From NCBI RefSeq assembly GCF_021462265.1, contig NZ_JAJONF010000046.1, positions 1-64,000 on the forward strand: a stretch of 64,000 nucleotides of DNA. Direction: 5' to 3'. Under the pieces are notes generated by a model, which saw only the letters and a program-made list of their open reading frames with translations, was not told where the DNA came from and did not search any database. Positions 8,883 through 17,899 of the stretch are shown here, piece after piece. Each line of letters begins with the position of its first letter. The first letter of the stretch is position 1. A program made the position numbers and the translations under genes. Source of the DNA: Streptomyces shenzhenensis (lineage in GTDB: Bacteria > Actinomycetota > Actinomycetes > Streptomycetales > Streptomycetaceae).

Positions 8883-10199
8883 TCAGCCGATCACCTTGTC
8901 GATCGCCTCGGTCGCGGCCTTCCACGCGTCGGCGGGCTTGGTGCCCCGCTGCTCCATGTTGTTGATCTGCGTGGAGATGGTGTCCTTGATCGTCGCGTCC
9001 TTCGGGCCGAGCACCGCCTCGGGGATGGACTGGGCCTCGGCGGCGTAGATCTGGCCGATCGGCGCGTTGTTGAAGTACGGGAGCGTCGCGTTCTTCACGC
9101 TGTCCAGGTCGTAGGCGCCCTTGTTGGACGGGAAGACGCCGATCGCCTTGAACACCTCGGCCTGCTGCTCCGGAGCGGTCAGCCACTTGACGAGCTCAGC
9201 GGCCTCCTTGGCGTGCTTGCCGCTCTTGGGCACGGCCAGGAAGGAGCCACCCCAGTTGGCCGCGGTCGAGCCGGGGGCCTTGGCTATGTCCCACTTGCCC
9301 TTGAAGGCGTCACCGGAGTTGGTGGAGATCTGCCCGGCCATCCAGGCGGGGCAGGCCACGGTCGCCACGCTGCCCTTGCGCAGCGCCGCCGTCCAGGCGT
9401 CGGTGAACTGCGCCAGACCGTGGCTCAGCTTCTTCGACGCGGCCTCGGCGGCCAGGTTCCAGCCCTGCTGCACGGAGGGGCTGTCCTTGTAGATCGGCTT
9501 GCCGTCGGCGTCGTAGTACTGCTTCGCGGAGGAGCTGACGACCGCGTTGTACATGGCGCTCGCGGAGTCCATGAAGTAGGTGCCGGACGGCGCCTTCTTC
9601 TTGTACTGCTCGCCGAGCTTGAGGTAGTCCTCCCAGCCGCCGGCGACGGCCTTCGCGACGGCGTCGCGGTCGGTGGGCAGACCCGCCTGCTTGAAGAGGT
9701 CCGTGCGGTAGCACAGGGACATCGGGCCGATGTCGGTGCCGGCGCCGATGACCGTGCCGTCCGAGGCGGTGGCCTGCTTCTCCTTCCAGGAGACCCAGTC
9801 GCTCACGTTGATCGTCTTGCTCAGGTCGACGAACTTGGCCGCCTGGGTGCTGGCGACCTCCTTGATACGGCCGACCTCGATGCCGGTGACGTCCGCCAGG
9901 CCACTGCCCGTGTTCAGCTGCTGAAGGAGCTTGGGGTAGTAGTCCTGCTCGTTGGCGGTGGTCTCTTCCTTCACCGTGATCTTCGGGTGCAGCTTGTGGT
10001 ACTTCGCGAACAGGTCGGCTTCCTTGTAGCCGAACTGCCCGAAGTCCGCCACCGTGAGAGTGATGTTCCCGTTGGAGTCCGAGGCGTCCGAGTCGCTGTC
10101 GCTGCTGCAGCCGGTCAGCAGCAGTGCCGAGGCGGTCAGGACCGTTGTGGTCAGGGCCGCCGCTCTGTGGCCGCGACGACCGGTACGGGTGATGCGCAT
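8883..10199 (-). CDS. cebE: Solute-binding lipoprotein of the cello-oligosaccharide importer, CebE type
   Basis: A 438-residue extracellular binding lipoprotein of family 1 (SBP_bac_1). The signal peptide ends in the lipobox LLTGC, after which a Ser/Asp-rich spacer (SSDSDSDASDSNG) leads into the sugar-binding fold. The ATG at 10199 is preceded by AAGGAG at 8 bases, which decides the start over in-frame codons further upstream. It is the first gene of the cebE-cebF-cebG-bglC-cebR series. Its promoter has a perfect TTGACA and a CebR operator just downstream, so repression in the absence of cellobiose or cellotriose is expected. Confidence 0.88.
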   Translation of the reverse strand: MRITRTGRRGHRAAALTTTVLTASALLLTGCSSDSDSDASDSNGNITLTVADFGQFGYKEADLFAKYHKLHPKITVKEETTANEQDYYPKLLQQLNTGSGLADVTGIEVGRIKEVASTQAAKFVDLSKTINVSDWVSWKEKQATASDGTVIGAGTDIGPMSLCYRTDLFKQAGLPTDRDAVAKAVAGGWEDYLKLGEQYKKKAPSGTYFMDSASAMYNAVVSSSAKQYYDADGKPIYKDSPSVQQGWNLAAEAASKKLSHGLAQFTDAWTAALRKGSVATVACPAWMAGQISTNSGDAFKGKWDIAKAPGSTAANWGGSFLAVPKSGKHAKEAAELVKWLTAPEQQAEVFKAIGVFPSNKGAYDLDSVKNATLPYFNNAPIGQIYAAEAQSIPEAVLGPKDATIKDTISTQINNMEQRGTKPADAWKAATEAIDKVIG

Positions 10200-10410
10200 T
10201 CCACTACTCCTTGTTCCAGTGGGGAACGGGATCTCAGGAATCAGACCGCCGGGGACCGGCGATCCGGACCTGCCCTCTCGGTACAAGCAGCGGCCAGCCC
10301 ACAGCACTCTACGTGCGGTGAAAAGGTGCTGGTCAACGAGGTTCGGTGACGACAGAGGGATAGGCCATGGGGTGGTTCGGTCCGCACGGGAGAGATTCCC
10401 CGGCTTCCCG

Positions 10411-10424
10411 TGGGACCGCTCCCA
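10411..10424. promoter_or_regulatory. CebR operator of cebE
   Basis: TGGGACCGCTCCCA matches the CebR consensus TGGGAGCGCTCCCA at 13 of 14 positions. On the minus strand it begins 14 bases after the -10 element of the cebE promoter, a position where a bound repressor would block transcription early. Confidence 0.85.
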
Positions 10425-10438
10425 CGCGGCATGCCGGA

Positions 10439-10467
10439 AGACTGGTTCCTGTCGGGCCGACTGTCAA
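10439..10467 (-). promoter_or_regulatory. Promoter of the cebE operon
   Basis: On the minus strand a perfect -35 TTGACA (10462-10467) is followed after 17 bp by CAGTCT (10439-10444), which matches TAnnnT at two of three key bases. The CebR operator follows immediately downstream. Confidence 0.7.
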
Positions 10468-10518
10468 GACTTGAAAACGGCGTTGTTGCCTAAGCGTGTT
10501 CCGGACGTCACGGGAACG

Positions 10519-10549
10519 TGTCGCGCCGGGGTGTTTCACCGGCGCGACA
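10519..10549. other. 11-bp inverted repeat between the divergent ceb promoters
   Basis: TGTCGCGCCGG at 10519-10529 pairs with CCGGCGCGACA at 10539-10549 around a 9-base loop. It lies in the 629-bp divergent region, about 50 bp upstream of the cebE -35 and 220 bp upstream of the second GH1 promoter. It could be an insulator hairpin or an operator for another regulator. Apart from this element, the promoters and the operators, I see nothing else in 10200-10828. Confidence 0.5.
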
Positions 10550-10770
10550 TCAGCCCGCCTCATCCAGGAATCATGCAGGTCACAGGCGCGACAACCCTTG
10601 GCGCTCCTGGGGCGGCGCCGCACACCGCCGCACGCTCGGGGTTTCCGGGGTCCGGTCGCGACACACCCGGAACGGACGCCGAGAGGTGAACGATGGGCTT
10701 TCCGGAGGGCCTTCGGGGAGCCGGACGCCCGGCGCGCCCCGGCGCGGCCGCGGGAGCCGGCGGCCCCTCT

Positions 10771-10798
10771 TTGCCATGGGAGCGCTCCCATGCATAAT
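10771..10798 (+). promoter_or_regulatory. Promoter of the second GH1 gene with the operator in its spacer
   Basis: TTGCCA (10771-10776) and CATAAT (10793-10798) are separated by 16 bp. A perfect CebR operator fills most of this spacer, so repressor and RNA polymerase cannot bind together. Confidence 0.7.
10777..10790. promoter_or_regulatory. Perfect CebR operator
   Basis: TGGGAGCGCTCCCA, a perfect 14-bp palindrome identical to the known CebR box of Streptomyces, placed between the -35 and -10 elements of the second GH1 gene. Confidence 0.92.
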
Positions 10799-10815
10799 GG
10801 CGCCAGCCGACACCA

Positions 10816-10829
10816 TGGGAGCGCTTCCA
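10816..10829. promoter_or_regulatory. Second CebR operator, overlapping the start codon
   Basis: TGGGAGCGCTTCCA matches the CebR box at 13 of 14 positions. Its last base is the A of the GH1 start codon at 10829. The two sites are 39 bp apart centre to centre, close to four helical turns, which would allow two repressor dimers on one face of the DNA. Confidence 0.85.
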
Positions 10830-12244
10830 TGTCCGATCCGCTGACCGCGAGTTTTCCCCCCGCCTTCCTCTGGGGCGCCGCGACCTCCGCGTACCAGATC
10901 GAGGGGGCGGTGCGGGAGGACGGCCGCACCCCCTCGATCTGGGACACCTTCAGCCATACGCCGGGCAAGACCGCCGGCGGCGACACCGGTGACATCGCCG
11001 TCGACCACTACCACCGCTACCGCGACGACGTGGCGCTGATGGCGGACCTCTCGCTGAGCGCCTACCGGTTCTCCGTCTCCTGGCCGCGCGTCCAGCCGAC
11101 CGGCCGCGGCCCGGCGGTCCAGGTGGGCCTGGACTTCTACCGCCGGCTGGTCGACGAGCTGCTGGCGAAGGGCATCAAGCCCGCGGTCACCCTCTACCAC
11201 TGGGACCTGCCGCAGGAGCTGGAGGACTCGGGCGGCTGGCCGGAGCGGGACACCGCGTACCGGTTCGCCGAGTACGCGCAGATCGTCGGCGAGGCGCTCG
11301 GCGACCGGGTGGAGCAGTGGACCACGCTCAACGAGCCGTGGTGCAGCGCCTTCCTGGGTTACGGCTCCGGGGTGCACGCGCCCGGCCGTACCGATCCGGC
11401 GGCCACCCTGCGCGCCGCGCACCACCTCAACCTCGCGCACGGCCTCGGCACTTCGGCGCTCCGAGCGGTGATGCCGGCCCGCAACCAGGTCGCGATCAGC
11501 CTCAACTCGGCGGTGGTACGGCCGCTGTCGCAGGACCCGGCGGACCTGGCGGCGGTCCGCAGGATCGACGACCTGGCCAACGGGGTCTTCCACGGCCCGA
11601 TCCTGCACGGCTCCTATCCGCCCTCACTGTTCGAGGCGACGGCCTCGGTCACGGACTGGTCGTACGTCCAGGACGGCGACCTCGCCGCCGTCCACCAGCC
11701 GCTGGACGCCCTCGGCCTGAACTACTACACGCCCGCGCTGGTGTCGGCGACGGCCGAGACGACCGCCGGGCCGCGCGCGGACGGCCACGGCTCCAGCGAC
11801 CACTCCCCGTGGCCGGCCGCCGACGACGTCACCTTCCACCAGACGCCGGGCGAGCGCACGGAGATGGGCTGGACGATCGACCCGACGGGCCTGCACGAGC
11901 TGATCATGCGCTACACCCGGGAGGCGCCGGGCCTGCCCCTCTACATCACCGAGAACGGCGCGGCCTACGACGACAAGCCCGACCCGGACGGCAACGTCCA
12001 CGACCCCGAGCGCATCGCGTACCTGCACGGCCACCTCTCGGCGGTGCGCCGGGCGATCACCGACGGGGCGGACGTGCGCGGCTACTACCTGTGGTCCCTG
12101 ATGGACAACTTCGAGTGGGCGTACGGGTACGGGAAGCGGTTCGGCGCGGTGTACGTCGACTACGCGACGCTCACCCGGACCCCGAAGTCGAGTGCCCGCT
12201 GGTACGCGGAGGCGGCCCGCACGGGCACGCTGCCGCCGGTCTGA
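10829..12244 (+). CDS. Second GH1 beta-glucosidase, divergent from the ceb operon
   Basis: A 471-residue family 1 glycoside hydrolase, cytoplasmic. The acid/base residue is E169 (TLNEP) and the nucleophile E375 (ITENG). It is a close paralogue of the GH1 enzyme encoded at 4678-6135; for example both share the long identical stretch from the acid/base region through [20 protein letters not shown]. The start codon at 10829 is favoured because the reading frame aligns with its paralogue there; the leader has no strong ribosome site, only GGGAGCG within the operator itself. Two CebR operators bracket the promoter and start, so it should be more tightly repressed than the operon copy. The two enzymes may differ in preferred chain length or aglycone. 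Confidence 0.87.
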   Translation: MSDPLTASFPPAFLWGAATSAYQIEGAVREDGRTPSIWDTFSHTPGKTAGGDTGDIAVDHYHRYRDDVALMADLSLSAYRFSVSWPRVQPTGRGPAVQVGLDFYRRLVDELLAKGIKPAVTLYHWDLPQELEDSGGWPERDTAYRFAEYAQIVGEALGDRVEQWTTLNEPWCSAFLGYGSGVHAPGRTDPAATLRAAHHLNLAHGLGTSALRAVMPARNQVAISLNSAVVRPLSQDPADLAAVRRIDDLANGVFHGPILHGSYPPSLFEATASVTDWSYVQDGDLAAVHQPLDALGLNYYTPALVSATAETTAGPRADGHGSSDHSPWPAADDVTFHQTPGERTEMGWTIDPTGLHELIMRYTREAPGLPLYITENGAAYDDKPDPDGNVHDPERIAYLHGHLSAVRRAITDGADVRGYYLWSLMDNFEWAYGYGKRFGAVYVDYATLTRTPKSSARWYAEAARTGTLPPV

Positions 12245-12363
12245 CCGGAGGACGCGGGGCGCGGCACCCGCAGGGGGGGCGCCGCGCCCGTCGCACAGGG
12301 ACCGCTGGACCGCTCAGCCGCCGGTCGGCCTGTCCCGGTGGAGAGGTCCGGCCGAGGGGCGGG

Positions 12364-13812
12364 TCAGCCGATCGCGGCGAAGGCCTTCGAGAAGGCGTTC
12401 TTGTCCTGGACGATCGAGCTGCAGGTGGCGTCGGCGGTGGACTTGGCGCCGCCGGCGCACTGCTGGTCGCGGGTGGCCGACCACATCGAGAGCCCGCCGA
12501 GGCCCTTGGCCTTGGCGAAGTCGACGAGCTGGGTGGCGTCGTCCACCTTGAAGACCTCCGAGGAGACGTCGTTCACGCCGATCATCGGGGTGACGGCGAC
12601 CGACTTCCAGGCGGCGGAGTCGGAGAGGCCGAGGACGCTCTTGATCTGGGCCTGGGTGGCGGTGGCGGCCTGGGTCGCGTAGGTGCCCATGTCGCCGTTG
12701 TACGAGGCGCCGTAGTCCATCGCCATGATGTTGACGGTGCTGATCCGCACACCGCCCGCCTTGGCGTCGGAGAGCAGGTTCACGCCGTCCTGGGTGAGGC
12801 CCTCCGGCATCACCGGGAGGGTGAAGGAGACGTCCAGGCCGGGGTGGCTCGCCTGGAGCTCGGCGATGGCCTTGGCGCGGTTGGTGTTCGCCGTGGTGTC
12901 GGGCAGCGCGCCGCCTTCCACGTCGAAGTCGACCTTGGTCAGGTCGTACGCGTCCACGACCTTGCCGTACGCCGTCGCCAGGGCGTCCGCCGAGGAGCAG
13001 GTGGTGGCGAGCTCGCTGCCGGAGGCGCCGCCGAAGGAGACCCGGACGTCACCGCCCTTGGCGCGCAGGGCGCCGATCTGGGACGCCACACCGTCGCTCG
13101 CCAGGTCCGTCACCCCGCCCCACTTGGGGATGCAGCCGCCGCCGTCGGTGACGAAGGCGAGGTTGTAGTTCTTCACGCCGGTCGCGTTCGCGGCGGCGAG
13201 GAGGTCGAACGCCGGGTAGAGGGAGGTGTCGACGTACGGGGCGAAGCCGGCGGAGGCACTGGTGCCGGATCCGGCGCTCCGGCTCGGGGAAGCGGTGGGA
13301 GTGGCGGTGGCGGGAGTGGAGGCCGTGGCCGTCGGGGTCGGGGTCGCGGACCGCGTCGGGCGGCCGCTCGGCTCCGGGGTCGCCGTGCCGTCCGCCGAAC
13401 AGCTCGCGTTGTCGATTCGGCAGCCGGTCGGGTCCCCGCCGCCGTTGACCACGAAGCCGACGGTGTCCGACTCGCCTGCCGCGAGGCCGTCCGTGTCCCA
13501 CTTCGGCGGCTTCACGGTGACGTGCCGGCCGCTCACGGTGTACTCGGCGTTCCACAGCGAGCTGAGCTTGGCACCGGCCGGCAGGTCGAACTCCAGGGTC
13601 CAGCCCTGCTCCCTGGCACCGCTGTTGTTCGTGACGACGTACTGCGCGGTGTACCCGGTCGACCAGTCGCTGGTCTTCGTGTACGCGGCGTCGACCCCGG
13701 CCGCCTGCGCGATGCCGCTGAACACGACCGCCCCGCCACCGACCACGGCCGCGGCGACCAGACCGCCTATGACCTTGTTCCTGCCGCTGATTCTGCGCCG
13801 GTGCGTACTCAT
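12364..13812 (-). CDS. Secreted chitinase: CBM2-like domain plus GH18
   Basis: A 482-residue exported enzyme. A signal peptide (residues 1-38, ending AQA) is followed by a CBM2-like carbohydrate-binding module (about 39-135), a Ser/Thr/Pro linker (about 140-187) and a GH18 catalytic domain (188-482). The catalytic run is VDFDVEGG with E299 as the proton donor and D295/D297 before it, which matches the DxxDxDxE pattern of the family. It should hydrolyse crystalline chitin outside the cell. A palindrome resembling the DasR operator (GGTCGAGACC, 13950-13959) lies 138 bp upstream. It follows a sensor kinase gene in the same direction after a 132-bp gap, so it probably has its own promoter. Confidence 0.88.
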   Translation of the reverse strand: MSTHRRRISGRNKVIGGLVAAAVVGGGAVVFSGIAQAAGVDAAYTKTSDWSTGYTAQYVVTNNSGAREQGWTLEFDLPAGAKLSSLWNAEYTVSGRHVTVKPPKWDTDGLAAGESDTVGFVVNGGGDPTGCRIDNASCSADGTATPEPSGRPTRSATPTPTATASTPATATPTASPSRSAGSGTSASAGFAPYVDTSLYPAFDLLAAANATGVKNYNLAFVTDGGGCIPKWGGVTDLASDGVASQIGALRAKGGDVRVSFGGASGSELATTCSSADALATAYGKVVDAYDLTKVDFDVEGGALPDTTANTNRAKAIAELQASHPGLDVSFTLPVMPEGLTQDGVNLLSDAKAGGVRISTVNIMAMDYGASYNGDMGTYATQAATATQAQIKSVLGLSDSAAWKSVAVTPMIGVNDVSSEVFKVDDATQLVDFAKAKGLGGLSMWSATRDQQCAGGAKSTADATCSSIVQDKNAFSKAFAAIG

Positions 13813-13944
13813 GCCGTGCCTGCCTTCGCCTGCCAAGGGGGGTGGGGTGCGGCAGCACGCTAGCGACCGGCAATCGGACAAACGGCCCGATAGGGACGGC
13901 GGTTGAGGATCTTAGGACGCGCTTAAGGAAGGCATCGGGAACGA

Positions 13945-15363
13945 TTAAAGGTCGAGACCAATTCTCTCGCTTCCCCTCCTTGCCGTATCCCCCGGCTGCC
14001 CGCGCGAACGGCGTCGGCGCACCGGCCCCCGGTGGCCCCTGCGCTCCGGCTTCCCGCCGTCCAGCTGGATCCAGATCCGCACCTCGGTGCCGCCCAGCAC
14101 CGAGGACCCGATCCGCACGTCCCCGCCGGTCGACTCGGCGAGCCGGCGCACGATGTCCAGCCCGAGCCCGGTCGACCCGGCCGTCCCGGAACCCCGCCCG
14201 CGGGCCATCGCCGCCTCCGGATCCCGGATGCCCTGCCCCGCGTCCGAGACCAGCACGATCACCGCGTCCTCCGCGTTGTGCACGTCGACCGCGAAGGCGG
14301 TGCCCTCGGCGGTGTGCCGGAAGACGTTGCCGAGCAGCGCGTCGAGCGCGGCGGCCAGGTCGGCGCGGGCCACGGGTATGCGCACCGGCCGGTCCACGCC
14401 GGCCAGCCGCCACTTGCGGCCCTCGTCCTCCGCGAGCGCCGACCAGAACCCCATCCGCTCCCGCACCACCTCGGCCGCGTCACATCCGGCGCCCGGCCCG
14501 GCGGCCGCCGTCTGCGGCTTGGCCTCCCGCGCGGTCCGGATGATGGTGTCGACCTCCCGCTCCAACTGTGCGACGGCGGCCCGGGTCTGCTCGGCGGCGG
14601 TCCCCTCCCCGAGCGAGGCGGCGTTCAGCCGCAGCACGGTGAGCGGAGTACGCAACCGGTGCGAGAGATCAGCGGCCAGCTCCCTCTCATTGGCGAGCAG
14701 CTGTACGACCTGATCGGCCATCGAGTTGAACGCGACCGCCGCCAGCCGCAGTTCGTTCGGCCCCTCCTCGGGCACCCGTGCCCCCAGCTTGCCCTCCCCC
14801 AGTTCGTGCGCGCCCTCGACCAGCCGCCGGGCGGGCCGCACCATCCGTACGCCCAGCCGGTCGGCGACCGCGACCGAGCCGACGATCAGCGCCAGGCCGA
14901 CGGCGGCGAGCACCGCCCAGGCCGCGCCGACCCCGTTGGTCACCTCGGACTCGGGCACGTACACCTCGACGACCGCGATGGCACCGGAGCTGAGCGCGAC
15001 CGGTTGCAGCAGGGTCGAGCCGCCGCCGACCCCGGCCGTGGAGGCCCGCCCCAGCCTCCGTACCGCCGCGATGTCCCGATCGGCGGCGCGCTGCCGGCCG
15101 ATGTCGACGGCGGCCTGGCCGCCGGCCGCCGGTATGTGCACGGCCATGCCCCGGTCGGCGCCGGCCGCGGCCACCACCCGCTCCAGCTTGTCCCGGTCGG
15201 TGGTGATGGACAGGGCCGGTGCGACGGCGGCGGCCTCCCGCTCGGCGTTGGAGAACGCGCGGTCGCGGGCCAGTTCCCTGACGACCAGGCCGAGCGGGAC
15301 GGCGAAGGCGACCACGACCATCGCGGTGACCGCCAGGCAGACCTTGACCAGCGCCCATCTCAT
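13945..15363 (-). CDS. Membrane sensor histidine kinase
   Basis: A 472-residue sensor kinase. Membrane segments are at about 8-28 and 146-167 and bracket an extracytoplasmic sensing domain of about 115 residues. A HAMP domain follows (about 170-222), then the dimerisation domain with the phosphorylated H235 in LSHRLRTP, then an HATPase_c domain with NVFRHT, DAGQGI and GSTGLGL boxes. Its start overlaps the stop of the response-regulator gene by four bases (ATGA, 15360-15363), so the two are translationally coupled and work as a pair. The signal is unknown. The downstream chitinase is a possible but unproven target. Confidence 0.88.
   Translation of the reverse strand: MRWALVKVCLAVTAMVVVAFAVPLGLVVRELARDRAFSNAEREAAAVAPALSITTDRDKLERVVAAAGADRGMAVHIPAAGGQAAVDIGRQRAADRDIAAVRRLGRASTAGVGGGSTLLQPVALSSGAIAVVEVYVPESEVTNGVGAAWAVLAAVGLALIVGSVAVADRLGVRMVRPARRLVEGAHELGEGKLGARVPEEGPNELRLAAVAFNSMADQVVQLLANERELAADLSHRLRTPLTVLRLNAASLGEGTAAEQTRAAVAQLEREVDTIIRTAREAKPQTAAAGPGAGCDAAEVVRERMGFWSALAEDEGRKWRLAGVDRPVRIPVARADLAAALDALLGNVFRHTAEGTAFAVDVHNAEDAVIVLVSDAGQGIRDPEAAMARGRGSGTAGSTGLGLDIVRRLAESTGGDVRIGSSVLGGTEVRIWIQLDGGKPERRGHRGPVRRRRSRGQPGDTARRGSERIGLDL
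13950..13959. promoter_or_regulatory. Possible DasR operator upstream of the chitinase
   Basis: GGTCGAGACC is a palindrome with a one-base change from the DasR core GGTCTAGACC and is flanked by a matching A on the right. It lies in the last codons of the sensor kinase gene, 138 bp before the chitinase start. Confidence 0.45.
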
Positions 15364-16070
15364 CCGACCGGCCTCGCTTCCCCGCCGGGCGGCTCCAGCT
15401 TCACGCCGACCCCCCGCAGTGTGTGCAGATACCTCGGCCGGGCCGCCGTCTCCCCCAACTTCCGGCGCAGCCACGACAGATGCACGTCGATGGTCTGGTC
15501 GTCCCCGTACGACTGCTGCCACACCTGCGCCAGCAGCTCCTTGCGCGGCACGACGACCCCCGGCCGCCCGGCGAGGAAGGCCAGCAGGTCGAACTCCCGC
15601 CGGGTGAGGTCGAGCCGGACCCCGTCCAACTCGGCCTGCCGGCGCAGCGGATCGACGGCCAGCCCGCCGACCCGCAGCACACTCGACGGCGCCGCCTCAC
15701 GCCCGCCCGAACGCGCCCGGCGCAGCACGGCGGCCATCCGCGCCGACAGGTGCTCGACGGAGAACGGCTTGGTCAGATAGTCGTCCGCGCCGGCGTTGAG
15801 CAGCCGGACGATCTCCGCCTCGTCGTCCCGGGCGGTGGCGATGATGACCGGCACGTCGGTGATGCCGCGCAGCATCTTCAGCGCCTCGGAGCCGTCCAGG
15901 TCCGGCAGTCCGAGGTCCAGCACGACCACGTCGAAGCGGAAATGGGCGACCTCGCGCAGCGCCTCCAGTGCCGTACCGACGCTGCGCACGGTGTGCGACG
16001 CGTCGGTGAGGTGCCGGATGAGCGCCGAGCGTACGAACTGGTCGTCCTCGACCACGAGCACACTTGCCAT
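15360..16070 (-). CDS. OmpR-family response regulator
   Basis: A 236-residue two-domain regulator. The receiver domain (about 3-115) carries the acidic pocket at E8-D10, the phosphorylated D52 (VVVLDLGLPD) and the conserved lysine in YLTKPFS. The C-terminal winged helix (about 135-230) is of the OmpR/PhoB type, ending RPRYLHTLRGVGVKL. It is first in an operon with the sensor kinase, which it overlaps by four bases. Divergent to it, 98 bp away, is a small exported protein that is a plausible target or signal partner. Confidence 0.9.
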   Translation of the reverse strand: MASVLVVEDDQFVRSALIRHLTDASHTVRSVGTALEALREVAHFRFDVVVLDLGLPDLDGSEALKMLRGITDVPVIIATARDDEAEIVRLLNAGADDYLTKPFSVEHLSARMAAVLRRARSGGREAAPSSVLRVGGLAVDPLRRQAELDGVRLDLTRREFDLLAFLAGRPGVVVPRKELLAQVWQQSYGDDQTIDVHLSWLRRKLGETAARPRYLHTLRGVGVKLEPPGGEARPVG

Positions 16071-16168
16071 GCGCCGCACCGTACGCCATGCCGCAGGCGC
16101 CGGTCGGGGCCTGTGGACAACTCGGGTCGAGTGCGCGCGGCGGCACCCCTGAGGCAGTATGGCCCGCG

Positions 16169-16693
16169 ATGCGCAGAGGACTCGTACACGTGTTGGCCTG
16201 GCTGCTCGCCACGGGCGCGGCGGCCACGCTGTCGTGGTGGGGCGTCCACACGGTGGTGGCGGCCACGGCCTACGACCCACCCCGCGCCCTGTCCGTCACG
16301 GCGGCGGACGACGACCCGACGACGCCGGGCGCCAAGGCGCTGCCGTCGCCCACGCCCCGCCCACCGAGCCCCTCGCGTACCGCCGCCCGGCACCCGTCGG
16401 CGACCCCCGCCCCCACGCTCTCGCACACCCCGGCCACCACCCCCCGACCGTCGGCCACCGCGACCGCTTCGGGGCAGGTCAAGGCCTACGACACCGACGG
16501 CGGCCGGGCGGTCTTCGACCTGGGCGACACCAGCGCGACCCTGGTGTCGGCGACGCCGGGCACGGGCTGGTCGATGCAGGTCTGGAAGACGGAGACCTGG
16601 ATCCGCATCGAGTTCAGCAGGAGCACGGACCGGGTGTCGGTGTTCTGTACCTGGCACGACAGTCCGCCGCAGGTGCAGGTGGAGACGTACTGA
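16169..16693 (+). CDS. Small exported or membrane-anchored protein, function unknown
   Basis: A 174-residue protein. Residues 7-32 are a hydrophobic signal or anchor segment (HVLAWLLATGAAATLSWWGV). A long Pro/Thr/Ser-rich linker runs from about 45 to 105, followed by a compact C-terminal domain of about 70 residues with several Trp and a single Cys (SVFCTWHDSPPQ). I do not recognise the family. Its position divergent from a two-component system suggests regulation by that system or a role as its extracellular partner. Confidence 0.75.
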   Translation: MRRGLVHVLAWLLATGAAATLSWWGVHTVVAATAYDPPRALSVTAADDDPTTPGAKALPSPTPRPPSPSRTAARHPSATPAPTLSHTPATTPRPSATATASGQVKAYDTDGGRAVFDLGDTSATLVSATPGTGWSMQVWKTETWIRIEFSRSTDRVSVFCTWHDSPPQVQVETY

Positions 16694-16736
16694 GAGCATC
16701 TGGCCGACTGGGGGTGGGGGTGGTGGGGCCGGTGGT

Positions 16737-16985
16737 GGGGACGCTCACCGGCGCTGGCCGGGTGCCTCCCCCAGCCTTCGGCCGGGGGGACCCCCAGCGC
16801 CCACCCTCCCCCACGCTCGGCTTCGCTCGAGCGGGGGGACCCCCATCGCCCTGGGGGCACCTCCCAGGCCCATAAGGCACTGGGGGGAGGCACGACTGCC
16901 CGCGGCTTATGCGCCTCGTAAGGGGCGCAGGGCTGTATCGATGTGCGGCTCCGCCGCGTGGGCGCGACCAGCCCCCACCCGCCCG
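16737..16985. repeat. Dispersed intergenic repeat, copy 1
   Basis: This 297-bp gene-free gap is filled by stacked palindromes: GCCTTCGGCCGGGGGGACCC near 16783, GCTTCGCTCGAGC near 16818, then CTCCCAGGCCCATAAGGCAC near 16861 and CGTAAGGGGCGCAGGGCTG near 16917. The same string of motifs recurs in inverted orientation at 20030-20205 and in fragments at 32326-32395 and 43541-43590. It is a non-coding repeat typical of Streptomyces intergenic DNA. Confidence 0.8.
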
Positions 16986-16990
16986 CGGCC

Positions 16991-17863
16991 TCAGCGGAAA
17001 GCAGAGGGCGGCGGAGAAGGCGAGGCCACGGCCACCGCGTCCGTCACGGCCGGCGCGCCGCCGGTGAAGTCCCTCAAGGGCCGCCCGTGTTCAACCCGCC
17101 CGGGGTGCGGGTCGGATGCGCAGCGCCGGGTCAGCTCGCCGACCGGCAGCTGGACGTCGGCCGCCACCAGCACCGCGTTGCCGAACCGCTTCCCCCGCCA
17201 GACCGCGGGATCGGCCACCACCGCGAGCTCCGTGAACCGGGACCCCGCGGTGGCGATCTGCCCCTTCAGGTGGGCGAGCGGCGGCCCGTCCGTGAGGTTC
17301 GCCGCGTAGACACCCCCCGGCCGCAACACCCTCCGCACGGCGTCCAGGAACTCCGTGGACGTCAGGTGCGCCGGAGTGCGCGCCCCGCTGAACACATCGA
17401 CTATGACCAGGTCCGCCCATGCCTCCGGGACCTTGCCCAGCCCCTCCCGGGCGTCCGCGGACCGGACCCGTATCCGCGCGCCGGGATCCAACGGCAGCTC
17501 CCGCCGTACCAGTTGGACGAGGGCCGCGTCCCGTTCCACGACCTGCTGGGTGGACCGGGGCCGGGTCGCCGCGACGTACCGCGCCAGGGTGAACGCCCCG
17601 CCCCCGAGGTGCACGACCTGCACGGGCCTGCCCGGCGGCGCGACGAGGTCGATCACGTGGCCGAGCCGGCGCTGGTACTCGAAGGAGAGGTACCCGGGGT
17701 CGTCGAGGTCGACGTGGGACTGCGGGGCGCCGTCGATGAGCAGCGTCCAGGCCCGGCCGCGGTCGGGGTCGGGTACGAGCTGGGCGAGGCCGCCGTCGAC
17801 GGCCTCGACCACGACGTCGGCGGCGGCAGCCGACCGGCGCCGGGAGTTCCTGGACTTGCCCAT
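16991..17863 (-). CDS. Spermidine synthase-like methyltransferase-fold protein
   Basis: A 290-residue Rossmann-type protein of the spermidine synthase-like group. The nucleotide-binding glycine motif is VVHLGGGAFTLARYV at about residues 82-96; the acidic residue ending the next strand is in QQVVERDAALV, and the later motif is ADLVIVDVFSG. Such proteins bind S-adenosyl or decarboxylated S-adenosyl compounds; the true polyamine synthase active-site loop with paired Asp and Tyr is not clear here, so polyamine synthesis is not assured. No membrane segments are present. It stands 36 bp downstream of a small hypothetical gene in the same direction and probably shares its transcript. Confidence 0.75.
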   Translation of the reverse strand: MGKSRNSRRRSAAAADVVVEAVDGGLAQLVPDPDRGRAWTLLIDGAPQSHVDLDDPGYLSFEYQRRLGHVIDLVAPPGRPVQVVHLGGGAFTLARYVAATRPRSTQQVVERDAALVQLVRRELPLDPGARIRVRSADAREGLGKVPEAWADLVIVDVFSGARTPAHLTSTEFLDAVRRVLRPGGVYAANLTDGPPLAHLKGQIATAGSRFTELAVVADPAVWRGKRFGNAVLVAADVQLPVGELTRRCASDPHPGRVEHGRPLRDFTGGAPAVTDAVAVASPSPPPSAFR

Positions 17864-17899
17864 TCCGCCATCTTCGCAGGCGGCGGCCGTCCGGGAAAT

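Noticed and set aside
16991-17863. A true spermidine synthase (speE).
   Set aside because: The nucleotide-binding motif is clear but the polyamine-specific active-site loop is not, and no speD-type partner is near.
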